From a virus, in IMG/VR virus record IMGVR_UViG_3300044614_001056, positions 1 through 48,790 of that record: a stretch of 48,790 nt of DNA; one strand, 5' to 3'. Under the pieces are notes generated by a model. The model saw nothing but the letters and a program-made list of their open reading frames with translations, made no database searches and had not been told where the DNA came from. Shown in pieces: positions 23,239-29,813 of this stretch. The position numbers and the translations under genes are program-made. Every line of letters begins with the position of its first letter. The stretch's first letter is position 1.

Positions 23239-23511
23239 TTAGTCCATTTCCTTTTGATCGCTTATAAAGTCGTCATATAGACCAAGTTCTTCATCTAATT
23301 GTGCCAGTCTATCAAGTGCGTCGCGGCGAGGAGTATTTAGAATATGCACTGCTTCTTTTACAATAGAAGCCAATCCATGCACATCGCCCTTTTTTAGCGT
23401 TTCGCTGTAGTATCCATCATAGTCTACGAGGATAGCCCATGCGCGGAACATAGTTTCTCTAAGTTTCTTATTTTCTTCTTCAAGTTGCTTAATCTTTTCT
23501 TCGTTACTCAT
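23239..23511 (-). CDS. Coiled-coil protein, unknown
   Basis: A 90-residue protein started at ATG 23511 with GGAAAGGG upstream. The first 30 residues form a charged coiled coil ('EEKIKQLEEENKKLRE'). The rest has 'DYDGYYSETLKKGDVHGL' and an acidic helical end. It overlaps the upstream gene by 8 bp and ends just before the tmRNA acceptor piece. Confidence 0.6.
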   Translation of the reverse strand: MSNEEKIKQLEEENKKLRETMFRAWAILVDYDGYYSETLKKGDVHGLASIVKEAVHILNTPRRDALDRLAQLDEELGLYDDFISDQKEMD

Positions 23512-23743
23512 CCTTACCCTTTCCCCAACCATTTTGAAACTTTTGCATGGCCTCGCGCTTAATTTGAGAAATTTCTTTTTCTAAATTTAAAACTCGTTCA
23601 CGTAACTTATCGTTTTCAATTTCCAACATTTGATTACGCAAACGCAATGCTTGATTATTCATCAAAACATCTTCAAACTCCCAAGAACGCTCAGGAGAGC
23701 GATTAGTCTGCTCCTTCAACCAGTCGTTGTGATCCATATTCAT
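23504..23743 (-). CDS. Small coiled-coil protein, unknown
   Basis: A 79-residue protein; ATG 23743 has GAAGG 6 nt upstream. A heptad-rich segment runs from about residue 28 to 66 ('LRLRNQMLEIENDKLRERVL'), ending in a Gly/Lys tail. It probably forms a homodimer or pairs with the equally coiled-coil neighbour. Confidence 0.55.
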   Translation of the reverse strand: MNMDHNDWLKEQTNRSPERSWEFEDVLMNNQALRLRNQMLEIENDKLRERVLNLEKEISQIKREAMQKFQNGWGKGKDE

Positions 23744-23876
23744 TTTTTACCTTCTGTATTTCTCTAAGTACGCGAATCTCTTCTGCGGCGTCACGGCAAA
23801 CTTCAAACACCTCGCGGTTTGCATCGTGCCATTTATTAGCCATATTTCTTAGTCGTTGTTCTATGTGTTCGCTCAT
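23703..23876 (-). CDS. Small helical protein, unknown
   Basis: A 57-residue frame from ATG 23876 to TAA at 23703 with coherent helical composition ('HIEQRLRNMANKWHDANREV'). It overlaps the upstream gene by 4 bp in the ATGA arrangement typical of this region, and the downstream gene by 41 bp. No family recognised. Confidence 0.55.
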   Translation of the reverse strand: MSEHIEQRLRNMANKWHDANREVFEVCRDAAEEIRVLREIQKVKNEYGSQRLVEGAD

Positions 23877-24133
23877 TCACATCTCACTTTTATTCTAACA
23901 TTGTTGTCTTTGGATTCTAGCAATTCAATCGACTTGATGGTGCCTTCGAACTCCATCATAGGATCTCCGACCATTAAAAATGGTCCACCTTCAAAGTCGA
24001 ACATCTCTAGATCCTTCTCGTTGCCAGAGCAACGATAGAACAGAGATTCCCCTTCAATTGTCAGGGAACCGTCCGCTTCTTCTGTAATGAGGCGATTAAC
24101 TCCGTATCTTGATTTTATTAGTTTTGTCATCAT
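23873..24133 (-). CDS. Small beta-rich protein starting after tRNA-Gly, unknown
   Basis: An 86-residue protein with alternating strand-like segments and acidic patches ('FDFEGGPFLMVGDPMMEFEG'). The tandem ATG ATG start follows the tRNA-Gly discriminator by only CTTT, without SD; compare the 22675 and 26699 genes. Function unknown. Confidence 0.55.
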   Translation of the reverse strand: MMTKLIKSRYGVNRLITEEADGSLTIEGESLFYRCSGNEKDLEMFDFEGGPFLMVGDPMMEFEGTIKSIELLESKDNNVRIKVRCE

Positions 24134-24362
24134 AAAGTGCGGTAGGAGAGAATCGAACTCTCATGTCGGGTTTGGAAAACCCGCGTAATGAGCCATTATA
24201 CGACGACCGCTTGTTTTCACGCTCTTTTGCCATAAAGAGCCCTTGACTGATGCCACTATGGTTTCCATCTTGATAACCATTGTGATAAGCAGTTCTATAG
24301 TACCAAATTTGAAAGGCAATGATAGCGCACAGACCTGATATCGAAAGTAGTATTGTTTCCAT
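24096..24362 (-). CDS. Membrane-anchored small protein, frame running through tRNA-Gly
   Basis: An 88-codon frame. The N terminus has a clear membrane helix ('ILLSISGLCAIIAFQIWYY') followed by a Gly/His-rich stretch. The last 35 or so codons are the tRNA-Gly gene and the start of the next gene read in frame, so the natural stop may have been lost when the tRNA arrived, or the frame is fortuitous past residue 50. Confidence 0.45.
   Translation of the reverse strand: METILLSISGLCAIIAFQIWYYRTAYHNGYQDGNHSGISQGLFMAKERENKRSSYNGSLRGFSKPDMRVRFSPTALYDDKTNKIKIRS
24138..24210 (-). tRNA. tRNA-Gly (TCC)
   Basis: Acceptor GCGGTCG paired with CTACCGC (one mismatch), anticodon stem CGGGT/ACCCG with loop TTTCCAA, T-loop TTCGATT. 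Confidence 0.88.
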
Positions 24363-24409
24363 GCAAGTATGTTTGCCTTACCATATTTTGAACAGAATCT
24401 TAACTTTAG

Positions 24410-24483
24410 TACACCTACGGGGACTCGAACCCCGAGTCACCGCCTTGAAAGGGCGGGGATTTAGCCGGTTAATCTATAGGTGC
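24410..24483 (-). tRNA. tRNA-Glu (TTC)
   Basis: Acceptor GCACCTA/TAGGTGT with a G-T pair, anticodon stem CCGCC/GGCGG with loop CTTTCAA, T-loop TTCGAGT. Confidence 0.9.
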
Positions 24484-24540
24484 AGAAAGCCCCAATAATC
24501 ACTTCATCATAATATCGCCGGGGCCCAGCGAATGTATTTA

Positions 24541-25086
24541 TCAACCTATTTGCACTCCGTTGCAAACCTTAGAGCAGTAATCGTACATTGCGATACCGCT
24601 GGCTGTTCCAACATTTAGACTTCTCACTGATCCATACTGCCTAATATACACCAACTCATCACACAAGTCAAGCAGTTTCTTCGGGATTCCAATCTGCTCC
24701 TGTCCAAAAATCATGAGGACAGGCTTACTGCACGGCCAACTAAACTCATCAATTGGCTTAGCATCTCCAACATTGTCAACTCCAACAACATACATGCCAC
24801 GCATTGCCTTTAGAAGTTCTGCTTCTTGATCTTCCTTAAAATGGCGGAAGTGGGTGTAGTTGTGTGTACCGACAGTTCCACGACGATCATATTGCTTATT
24901 TCCATAAATCCAAACGGAGTTGGCTAGAAATGCATTAGCATTACGAATCACCGTAGCAATATTGAAATCATTTCCAAGATTACTACAAAGAACAGTAAAG
25001 TTGTTGCGCTTGGTGTCAAGATCTGCAACAATATCTTCGTGCTTCCAGTAATGATAGTGGTCGATGATGTTACGAGTTTCGCTCAC
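24541..25086 (-). CDS. SpoU/TrmH-family RNA 2'-O-methyltransferase
   Basis: A 181-residue SPOUT enzyme with all three family motifs: 'NFNIATVIRNANAF' (motif 1, conserved N and R, about residues 40-53), 'PVLMIFGQEQIGIP' (motif 2) and 'YGSVRSLNVGTASGIAMYDY' (motif 3, the knot). It methylates a ribose in tRNA or rRNA using SAM; the target cannot be inferred. It starts at GTG 25086 with AAGGAGG 7 nt upstream. Its presence among tRNA genes and a 23S-like segment suggests a tRNA or rRNA substrate. Confidence 0.85.
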   Translation of the reverse strand: MSETRNIIDHYHYWKHEDIVADLDTKRNNFTVLCSNLGNDFNIATVIRNANAFLANSVWIYGNKQYDRRGTVGTHNYTHFRHFKEDQEAELLKAMRGMYVVGVDNVGDAKPIDEFSWPCSKPVLMIFGQEQIGIPKKLLDLCDELVYIRQYGSVRSLNVGTASGIAMYDYCSKVCNGVQIG

Positions 25087-25301
25087 TTGTCGTCCTCCTT
25101 GTTAGAAGGAAGCACATCCATCACAACAAGATCATCAAGGTCAGTCCAAAAACAGGTGTTGGCAAGTTCGTTGCGGAACTTCCCCACCTTGCCGTTTGGG
25201 GAGATTTCAAGCAGCGTCCATTCGTTGCGTTGAATTCTTGTGATCCCGTCAGTCAGCAGTAGCCGCTTGCCTATTAGTTCTTCCCATTTGTATTCGGTCA
25301 C
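25083..25301 (-). CDS. Small protein, unknown
   Basis: A 72-residue protein beginning at GTG 25301 with AAGGAG 8 nt upstream. Trp-rich core ('EYKWEELIGKRLLL', 'EWTLLEISPNGKVGKF') suggesting a small SH3-like beta barrel. It overlaps SpoU by 4 bp and its upstream neighbour by 4 bp. Confidence 0.6.
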   Translation of the reverse strand: MTEYKWEELIGKRLLLTDGITRIQRNEWTLLEISPNGKVGKFRNELANTCFWTDLDDLVVMDVLPSNKEDDK

Positions 25302-25552
25302 TTTCCGTTCTCCTTGAAGCAGTCCCAGCCACGGTCTTTCATGTACTTCATGGCGATCTCATGGAAACGATTGCTGTCCACATACATCACAACGGTATCA
25401 GCTGAATCAACCATCGCTGCGAACTCACAGCAAGAACGCCTCGCCTCGTCGCGCTCTTTGATTAGCCGCTCAATCACTTCTGCGATCTCATCGGCACAGT
25501 TGATGCTGTGAGACAGTCTCTTGATCCTTGCGATGGCATCGTGTTCGTTCAC
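25298..25552 (-). CDS. Small helical protein, unknown
   Basis: An 84-residue protein from GTG 25552, chosen because AAGGAGG lies exactly 7 nt upstream and a sigma70 promoter precedes it; the longer open frame upstream lacks these. Mostly helical ('DEIAEVIERLIKERDEARRS') with 'RFHEIAMKYMKDRGWDCFKE' near the end. Typical of small phage proteins of unknown role. Confidence 0.6.
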   Translation of the reverse strand: MNEHDAIARIKRLSHSINCADEIAEVIERLIKERDEARRSCCEFAAMVDSADTVVMYVDSNRFHEIAMKYMKDRGWDCFKENGK

Positions 25553-25574
25553 TTGGTTTCCTCCTTGTCGGTAG

Positions 25575-25603
25575 AGTATAGCAGGTAAATAGTGTGGTGT
25601 CAA
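25575..25603 (-). promoter_or_regulatory. Sigma70-type promoter of the GTG-start gene block
   Basis: Minus strand TTGACA (25603-25598), 17-bp spacer, TATACT (25580-25575), overlapping the 3' end of the 25600-25701 gene. Confidence 0.75.
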
Positions 25604-25701
25604 GCAAACATCTTGCGGATCTGCTGGTAGCCGTAGTATGCCATCACGGACACTCCCATGACAATGGCTACGGCTTTGATGTACTTCCAAAAGTTATTCA
25701 T
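25600..25701 (-). CDS. 33-residue membrane peptide
   Basis: A very short gene from ATG 25701 with AGGAG 6 nt upstream. It encodes a single membrane helix ('YIKAVAIVMGVSVMAYYGY') with a basic C terminus, similar in tone to the preceding two-helix membrane protein. Unknown role; possibly a lysis accessory or membrane modulator. Confidence 0.55.
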   Translation of the reverse strand: MNNFWKYIKAVAIVMGVSVMAYYGYQQIRKMFA

Positions 25702-25721
25702 GGCTTTCTCCTTTCTGTGTT

Positions 25722-26096
25722 TCAGTTGATGACTTCTGCTGTGACGGGAACGGGCTTTGACCGCTGCTTGTACTTCTTGTACAGGAAGTAAGCAAGGTAG
25801 GCAAACGCTGCCAAGACACCCATCTTCAATAGGGACGAGAACCATCCGCTGCTGGGCTTCTCATTGGGCTTACTACTATCCGCTTCCTCGGTGTGTGCGT
25901 GGTTCTTCTTGCAAGCGCATCCGGAAAAGTAGAGACTGCTGTAGTGGCGCAACTCGGATTCAAGGTGACGAATCTTGTTGTCCTTGCTCAAGAGTTTCCA
26001 CTTGGTGTCATACAAGTGAATCATGTAGAGCAGGGACACCACGACGAATCCGACTGTGGAAAGCCCAAGCAAGATGTTGAGAGTGTGTGGGGTCAC
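25722..26096 (-). CDS. Two-helix membrane protein, unknown
   Basis: A 124-residue protein from GTG 26096 with AAGGAGG 7 nt upstream. An N-terminal membrane helix ('ILLGLSTVGFVVVSLLYMI') precedes a charged coiled coil, a 'CACKKNHAH' Cys/His cluster and a second helix ('MGVLAAFAYLAYFLY') with a basic end. The spanin-like layout (helix, coil, helix) is suggestive only. It overlaps the upstream gene by 4 bp. Confidence 0.55.
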   Translation of the reverse strand: MTPHTLNILLGLSTVGFVVVSLLYMIHLYDTKWKLLSKDNKIRHLESELRHYSSLYFSGCACKKNHAHTEEADSSKPNEKPSSGWFSSLLKMGVLAAFAYLAYFLYKKYKQRSKPVPVTAEVIN

Positions 26097-26518
26097 TTGC
26101 AGTCCTCCTTGTAAGGAACATAACGATCCATTCGGTGTTCTTCGCAAACTGTTTTAAGCCAAAAACCACCTTGAGTTACACAAACTTGACCGGGATTACC
26201 ACAAACTTCACAAGTCTTGCCACTCTTTCTTTCCGCTTCAATAATCCAATCAAAAATTTGATTATCGGCACCACTAACATAGAAACGAAGAGTGCCAAAC
26301 TTTTCTTTGACCTGATCTATGCGGAATGGGAATTCAACATCCACGAACTTATCACGATTGGCATCAAGATAGTTTTCTATCTTTTGTAGAAGTTCATGAA
26401 GAATTTCAGTCCAACCAATACCACACTCTATACCAAAAAGAATGCAACAACCTTCATTCTTAAAGCACAGGGGATACTTTGCTTTCCAATCTTCAAAATC
26501 AAATTGTTTGCTTGTCAT
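26093..26518 (-). CDS. Conserved phage protein with C-terminal Zn-like motif, unknown
   Basis: A 141-residue protein from ATG 26518. 'FRIDQVKEKFGTLRFYVSGA' followed by 'CEVCGNPGQVCVTQGGFWLK' and 'VCEEH' is a recurrent phage and bacterial domain of unknown role: a mixed fold plus a Cys-rich knuckle (C-x2-C ... C ... C-x2-H). It may bind zinc and nucleic acid. It overlaps the gene upstream by 20 bp. Confidence 0.6.
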   Translation of the reverse strand: MTSKQFDFEDWKAKYPLCFKNEGCCILFGIECGIGWTEILHELLQKIENYLDANRDKFVDVEFPFRIDQVKEKFGTLRFYVSGADNQIFDWIIEAERKSGKTCEVCGNPGQVCVTQGGFWLKTVCEEHRMDRYVPYKEDCK

Positions 26519-26699
26519 TTTGAAAAACATCCGGGTAGCGTTGTTCTATGGAATAATCCATAGGGAAGTGCTTACAAACTCTGTACGCTCGCTGCCGAAT
26601 TGCCTTAGGGACGCGAGGAGTCTTTGACGGATCAAGTAGATCGTAAAGAAATCTACGAACTGCTTGTAAACTTTGAACTTCTTCTTGTGGCAGTGTCAT
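26499..26699 (-). CDS. Small phage protein starting 3 nt after tRNA-Ile
   Basis: A 66-residue protein with 'VRRFLYDLLDPSKTPRVPKA' and 'ICKHFP'-like 'VCKHFPMD', a pattern I have seen in small uncharacterised phage and bacterial proteins. ATG 26699 follows the tRNA-Ile discriminator by CTT with no SD, exactly as at 22675. Unknown function. Confidence 0.6.
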   Translation of the reverse strand: MTLPQEEVQSLQAVRRFLYDLLDPSKTPRVPKAIRQRAYRVCKHFPMDYSIEQRYPDVFQNDKQTI

Positions 26700-26702
26700 A
26701 AG

Positions 26703-26774
26703 TACGCGATTCAGGAATCGAACCTGATTGAACCGATTATAAGTCGGCCTGCGAAAACCGTCCGCCCATCGCGC
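26703..26774 (-). tRNA. tRNA-Ile (TAT)
   Basis: Acceptor GCGCGAT/ATCGCGT, anticodon stem GCCGA/TCGGT with loop CTTATAA, T-loop TTCGATT. UAU reads the rare AUA codon. Confidence 0.88.
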
Positions 26775-26787
26775 AAGTTATAGATGT

Positions 26788-26815
26788 ATTATACTGATTC
26801 TTCTTCGTTTGTCAA
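26788..26815 (-). promoter_or_regulatory. Sigma70-type promoter upstream of tRNA-Ile
   Basis: Minus strand TTGACA (26815-26810), 16-bp spacer, TATAAT (26793-26788), placed at the very end of the 26789-27064 gene. Confidence 0.8.
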
Positions 26816-27064
26816 GGAGGTAGTATAAACAATCTTGGACTTTTTGTTGTTCACATGGCCAGAAGGAGTCTTCATAAAGTAGTTACTCTTCTGGCGATCT
26901 TCGTCATGACCAAGACGGTAGTTGATTTGCTCTAGACCAAGTTCACGCATTCTCTTTTCAGAAATGCCATTGTCATAGCAAAAACGAATAATCTCTCGTG
27001 CAACTTCGAGTGCTTGCGCTTCGTCGCCGTTAATTGGAATGTCGATGTGTAGTCTGTAAGTCAT
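26789..27064 (-). CDS. Conserved small phage protein, unknown
   Basis: A 91-residue protein. Strand-helix-helix start 'YRLHIDIPINGDEAQALEVA', then 'FCYDNGISEKRMRELGLEQI' and a basic C-terminal third. It overlaps the upstream gene by 4 bp. No function assigned. Confidence 0.6.
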   Translation of the reverse strand: MTYRLHIDIPINGDEAQALEVAREIIRFCYDNGISEKRMRELGLEQINYRLGHDEDRQKSNYFMKTPSGHVNNKKSKIVYTTSLTNEEESV

Positions 27065-27420
27065 TCTTTATATTCTCGCTTGTCGTGCCAGTAACCGTAA
27101 TCGTTCTCTGCTCCGTGCCGTGCCTTTAGATCAATGTATTGGAACACTGCCAATTCTTTGATGAAGTCATCTATCATTTTGATTGGTTCTTCGCTGATTG
27201 GCCATTCTTTGGGTGCTTCTGCTTGCCAATCACATGGACGGCACTTGTCGGGATTCTTTTTGCATACTTCCATTTCTGCAACGATGAGATCGCCCATTTT
27301 AACCATATTCAACAAAGTTTCAAGTGCTTTTGCGCTTTGATAATAGAGATCCTTTTTGGGTAAATCTTCTTCCTTGCGGGCGAGATTGCGGAGTTCGTAA
27401 CACATTTCCTGAATACGCAT
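27061..27420 (-). CDS. Helical protein, unknown
   Basis: A 119-residue protein: N-terminal helices 'MCYELRNLARKEEDLPKKDL', a 'CKKNPDKCRPCDW' Cys cluster near the middle, and a C-terminal 'GAENDYGYWHDKREYKE'. The Cys cluster could bind a metal. Overlaps the downstream gene by 4 bp. Confidence 0.55.
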   Translation of the reverse strand: MRIQEMCYELRNLARKEEDLPKKDLYYQSAKALETLLNMVKMGDLIVAEMEVCKKNPDKCRPCDWQAEAPKEWPISEEPIKMIDDFIKELAVFQYIDLKARHGAENDYGYWHDKREYKE

Positions 27421-27454
27421 AAAGGTATCTCCTTATTAGAATGTCCACAACTAT

Positions 27455-27832
27455 TTAGTATGCCAACTGCTCAAAACCATCATTTGTAGTAAAACGAATG
27501 CTGTGAAAAACCTTAACACACCAAGGCATGCAAAGTTCACAAGGACGAGCCATACGCATGTCGCCAAATTGATTAAACCTAATATTGATTAGGTGCAACT
27601 TCTTTCCAAGAAGCCGCTTTTCGATCTTCTGAAATGCGTCCAGTTCGGAATGCATTTCTTCGTACATATAGCCAATTTGCTTCGCCTTGGGGTGAGTCTT
27701 GAAACGATTCATACCAACAGAAACAATCTTGTGCTTATGCACAATAATTGAGACATGCTTCTTTTGCCTGGGAATATCCAAGCAGATAGGATAAGCAACA
27801 TCAAGCAAAGAATCGAGAGTTGTATTAGTCAT
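27455..27832 (-). CDS. Cytidine/deoxycytidylate deaminase-like protein
   Basis: A 125-residue protein with the zinc-deaminase signature: 'MHSELDAF' (H-x-E, about residues 60-67) and 'PCELCMPWC' (P-C-x2-C, near residue 96), in the right order and spacing. Deaminases of this fold act on free nucleotides (dCMP to dUMP) or RNA; the substrate cannot be told. It lies among tRNA genes and a GMP reductase, so nucleotide supply is the simplest role. Confidence 0.75.
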   Translation of the reverse strand: MTNTTLDSLLDVAYPICLDIPRQKKHVSIIVHKHKIVSVGMNRFKTHPKAKQIGYMYEEMHSELDAFQKIEKRLLGKKLHLINIRFNQFGDMRMARPCELCMPWCVKVFHSIRFTTNDGFEQLAY

Positions 27833-28288
27833 TTAAATCTTTCGCTTACGCGAGATCGCAAACAAGGCCGCAACACCAAGCATAACGGACACGCTCGGTG
27901 CTGGTACTGGCGGACGAACAGGGCAATCGGGACACGGAATACTTTCATTTCCGGCAGTAATCATTGCGACACTTTCGACATAATCGTGTGCAATTGGCAA
28001 AAACATATCCTGATCTACACCCTGCACAGTATACACCAAATTACCCTCACGATACAACTTATGAATCCAAAAACCATCAAATGAACCCATAAAGAACGGA
28101 GTAGCCGTATTGGTATAATTACTAACCGTTGGCATTTCAATTGCTTCTTTAGTTTCAGTAGTCATGCTCAAAGAGCCATCAAACTTAAGTGGTAGTGTGT
28201 ACGAAACACCCATGTAAGTTGAACCCTGATAGTTTGAAGAAGTGAAACGCTGACCTTCGCCGTAAATTGTAGATGTTGTTGTAATCAT
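27833..28288 (-). CDS. Protein with PEP-CTERM-like C-terminal sorting tail
   Basis: A 151-residue beta-rich protein. The last 25 residues have the tripartite form of exosortase signals: proline motif 'VPAPS', a hydrophobic stretch 'VMLGVAALFAIS' and the basic end 'RKRKI'. The N terminus 'MITTTSTIYGEGQRF' is not a signal peptide, which such substrates normally have. A 'CPDCPVRPP' segment precedes the tail. SD AAAGGG is close to ATG 28288. A cargo gene from the host is possible. Confidence 0.55.
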   Translation of the reverse strand: MITTTSTIYGEGQRFTSSNYQGSTYMGVSYTLPLKFDGSLSMTTETKEAIEMPTVSNYTNTATPFFMGSFDGFWIHKLYREGNLVYTVQGVDQDMFLPIAHDYVESVAMITAGNESIPCPDCPVRPPVPAPSVSVMLGVAALFAISRKRKI

Positions 28289-28307
28289 AATATAAACCCT
28301 TTCAAAG

Positions 28308-28381
28308 CGTTCCCGAGTGGATTCGAACCACTGACCATTCGCTTAGAAGGCGAATGCTCTATCCAACTGAGCTACGGGAAC
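28308..28381 (-). tRNA. tRNA-Arg (TCT)
   Basis: Acceptor GTTCCCG/CGGGAAC, anticodon stem TTCGC/GCGAA with loop CTTCTAA, T-loop TTCGAAT. Confidence 0.92.
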
Positions 28382-28386
28382 AAAGA

Positions 28387-28440
28387 ATAATGCGGGCACT
28401 TTCATACCCGCATTATATCAGAAGTTGAATCAACCTTCAA
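28387..28440 (-). promoter_or_regulatory. Promoter with overlapping hairpin upstream of tRNA-Arg
   Basis: Minus strand TTGAAG (28440-28435), 17-bp spacer, TATAAT (28417-28412). The -10 overlaps a 10-bp stem ATAATGCGGG/CCCGCATTAT (28387-28416) that may end upstream transcripts. Confidence 0.6.
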
Positions 28441-28738
28441 CTAATTTTAGTTCAGGAGCAACAACTTCTTGCTGCACCGGAACAACCAAGCCATTGCCAA
28501 ATGCACTGTTGTAGTGATTTGCAAGATCCATCTTAGCATCAACATGCCAAGCAATTGCGTTCCAGCGGACCAAAATACCATTCTCAATCTCACCATAAGG
28601 AATCCACGGAGCCATTCCGAGTTCTCCCTTACCTGCCGGAACAAGAATGGCAGCCTTCTTAAGAAGAAGACCGTTTTCCTGTTGCTCTACCTTTGCGATT
28701 AGTTGTTCGCCCGTCGTCAATCCTACTAGTTGAATCAT
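28430..28738 (-). CDS. Conserved phage protein, Sm-like beta barrel (tentative)
   Basis: A 102-residue protein from ATG 28738 with AAAGGA about 7 nt upstream. 'MIQLVGLTTGEQLIAKVEQQ' followed by 'GLLLKKAAILVP' resembles the strand pattern of small LSm-like phage proteins; the C-terminal half ends 'GNGLVVPVQQEVV'. A nucleic-acid-binding role is only a guess. Common in marine T4-like phages as a hypothetical. Confidence 0.6.
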   Translation of the reverse strand: MIQLVGLTTGEQLIAKVEQQENGLLLKKAAILVPAGKGELGMAPWIPYGEIENGILVRWNAIAWHVDAKMDLANHYNSAFGNGLVVPVQQEVVAPELKLVEG

Positions 28739-28844
28739 TGTCATTTCCTTTCTTTCCAAAGATTCTGTCATAGTTTTCTGAATACTTATCCCAGTCTACT
28801 CGGCGATAAGCATCACCTTTACCAGCGCCGTGTTTACCTTCCAT
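28659..28844 (-). CDS. Small basic phage protein (HGAGKGD family)
   Basis: A 61-residue protein opening with 'GKHGAGKGDAYRRVDWDKYS', a signature I recognise from numerous small phage proteins of unknown function. SD AAGGAG lies upstream of ATG 28844. The last 25 codons overlap the start of the next gene in another frame and may not be conserved. Confidence 0.6.
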   Translation of the reverse strand: MEGKHGAGKGDAYRRVDWDKYSENYDRIFGKKGNDNDSTSRIDDGRTTNRKGRATGKRSSS

Positions 28845-28864
28845 AACATCTCCTTATTCAGAAA

Positions 28865-28936
28865 AGCCACTTACTGGACTCGAACCCGCAACCTGTGCTT
28901 TACAAAAGCACTGCTCTACCATTGAGCTAAAGTGGC
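28865..28936 (-). tRNA. tRNA-Thr (TGT)
   Basis: Acceptor GCCACTT/AAGTGGC, anticodon stem GTGCT/AGCAC with loop TTTGTAA. The T-stem has one mismatch. Confidence 0.85.
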
Positions 28937-28938
28937 AA

Positions 28939-29009
28939 CTGCCCCGCTTGGATTCGAACCAAGAAGAGGAGGTTCAAAGCCTCCCATGTTACCGTTACAT
29001 CACAGGGCA
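28939..29009 (-). tRNA. tRNA-Gln (TTG)
   Basis: Acceptor TGCCCTG/CGGGGCA, anticodon stem GGAGG/CCTCC with loop CTTTGAA, T-loop TTCGAAT. Spaced 2 nt from tRNA-Thr. Confidence 0.9.
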
Positions 29010-29072
29010 TTAAAGAAAGAGCGGAGTTATTTATGCTCCGCTCCTTCAACCCTCAACCCGAGGATTTACCGA

Positions 29073-29327
29073 TTAGCGGCAACCGCCAACGGTGTAGTTA
29101 GAAGGACCAACGAGGGCGACGCGCTTCATGAAGTAGCGAGTGCTGCCATCACGGTTAGTGTGCGAAACGATACGCCAGTTGCCGTAACGCTCAACAGTCT
29201 CCTTGATGTTGCTGATGGTGGCACGGAAATTCTTGACACCAAACATCTTGCTGGCCTGAGCAGCGGTCAATCCGCGACCTGTGTGGAGATAGTTGAGAAC
29301 GCGATCCTTCTTAGTAATAGTTGTCAT
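29073..29327 (-). CDS. Small helix-turn-helix-like protein
   Basis: An 84-residue protein from ATG 29327 (GAAAGG upstream). 'KKDRVLNYLHTGRGLTAAQASKMFG' is split into a helix and an HTH-like 'LTAAQASKMFGVKNFRATIS' near residues 20-39, then a wing 'RYGNWRIVSHTNRDGSTRYF'. This winged-helix form is common in small phage DNA-binding proteins. It may regulate the neighbouring tRNA and early genes. Confidence 0.65.
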   Translation of the reverse strand: MTTITKKDRVLNYLHTGRGLTAAQASKMFGVKNFRATISNIKETVERYGNWRIVSHTNRDGSTRYFMKRVALVGPSNYTVGGCR

Positions 29328-29400
29328 AACGAAACCTTTCAAACCGGCATTCACTTAAACACAAATAAACTCTGCCGTTAAGTTTATTTGCTTTTGGAAG

Positions 29401-29473
29401 TGCCTCCAGCAGGGGTCGAACCTGCGACCTATCGGTTAAAAGCCGAATGCTCTGCCAACTGAGCTATAGAGGC
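29401..29473 (-). tRNA. tRNA-Lys (TTT)
   Basis: Acceptor GCCTCTA paired with TGGAGGC, anticodon loop CTTTTAA, T-loop TTCGACC. First tRNA after the long structured leader. Confidence 0.9.
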
Positions 29474-29785
29474 GTGAAACGGTTTTGTAAAGAACCGTAA
29501 ACTTTATGACGGTTTCGTAGTTATGTAGAAAGTTATCCGTAAACTTTTCTACACACTTGAGAGACAAGTCCTCTCAAAAACCTTCCGCAACCTTCACAAT
29601 CTCGTTTTAGTTGCTAGGGGGTGTTCTGCACACCTTGTCCTGATCGGATGCATTCTATGAGACTTGATACTCCATCAAATGCACACGCGATGTGTTAACT
29701 AATAATAAATAAAGGTTCAAAACATTTAAATAGTAATCATTGTTAACACTCCGTTGAAGGTACTGTGTTTCCTGTCATGCTCATA
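29474..29785 (-). other. Structured noncoding leader upstream of the tRNA-Lys gene
   Basis: About 310 bp with no credible gene between a strong sigma70 promoter and tRNA-Lys. Reading the minus strand it holds several hairpins: TTGAT/ATCAA, GGTGT/ACACC, GAGAG/CTCTC, an interrupted 11-bp TGTAGAAA.../...TTTCTACA, and AACCGT/ACGGTT. No SD-led frame of useful length is present. It could be an RNA gene or a processing or antitermination leader. Confidence 0.5.
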
Positions 29786-29813
29786 ATTATACTGCATTTC
29801 CGTTGTTTGTCAA
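29786..29813 (-). promoter_or_regulatory. Sigma70 consensus promoter for the structured leader and tRNAs
   Basis: Minus strand TTGACA (29813-29808), 16-bp spacer, TATAAT (29791-29786): perfect hexamers. It overlaps the last codons of the GMP reductase gene. Confidence 0.85.

Noticed and set aside
28932-29381. Plus-strand frame of 149 codons over tRNA-Gln and the HTH gene
   Set aside because: It reads through a tRNA and opposes a gene with SD and winged-helix pattern.
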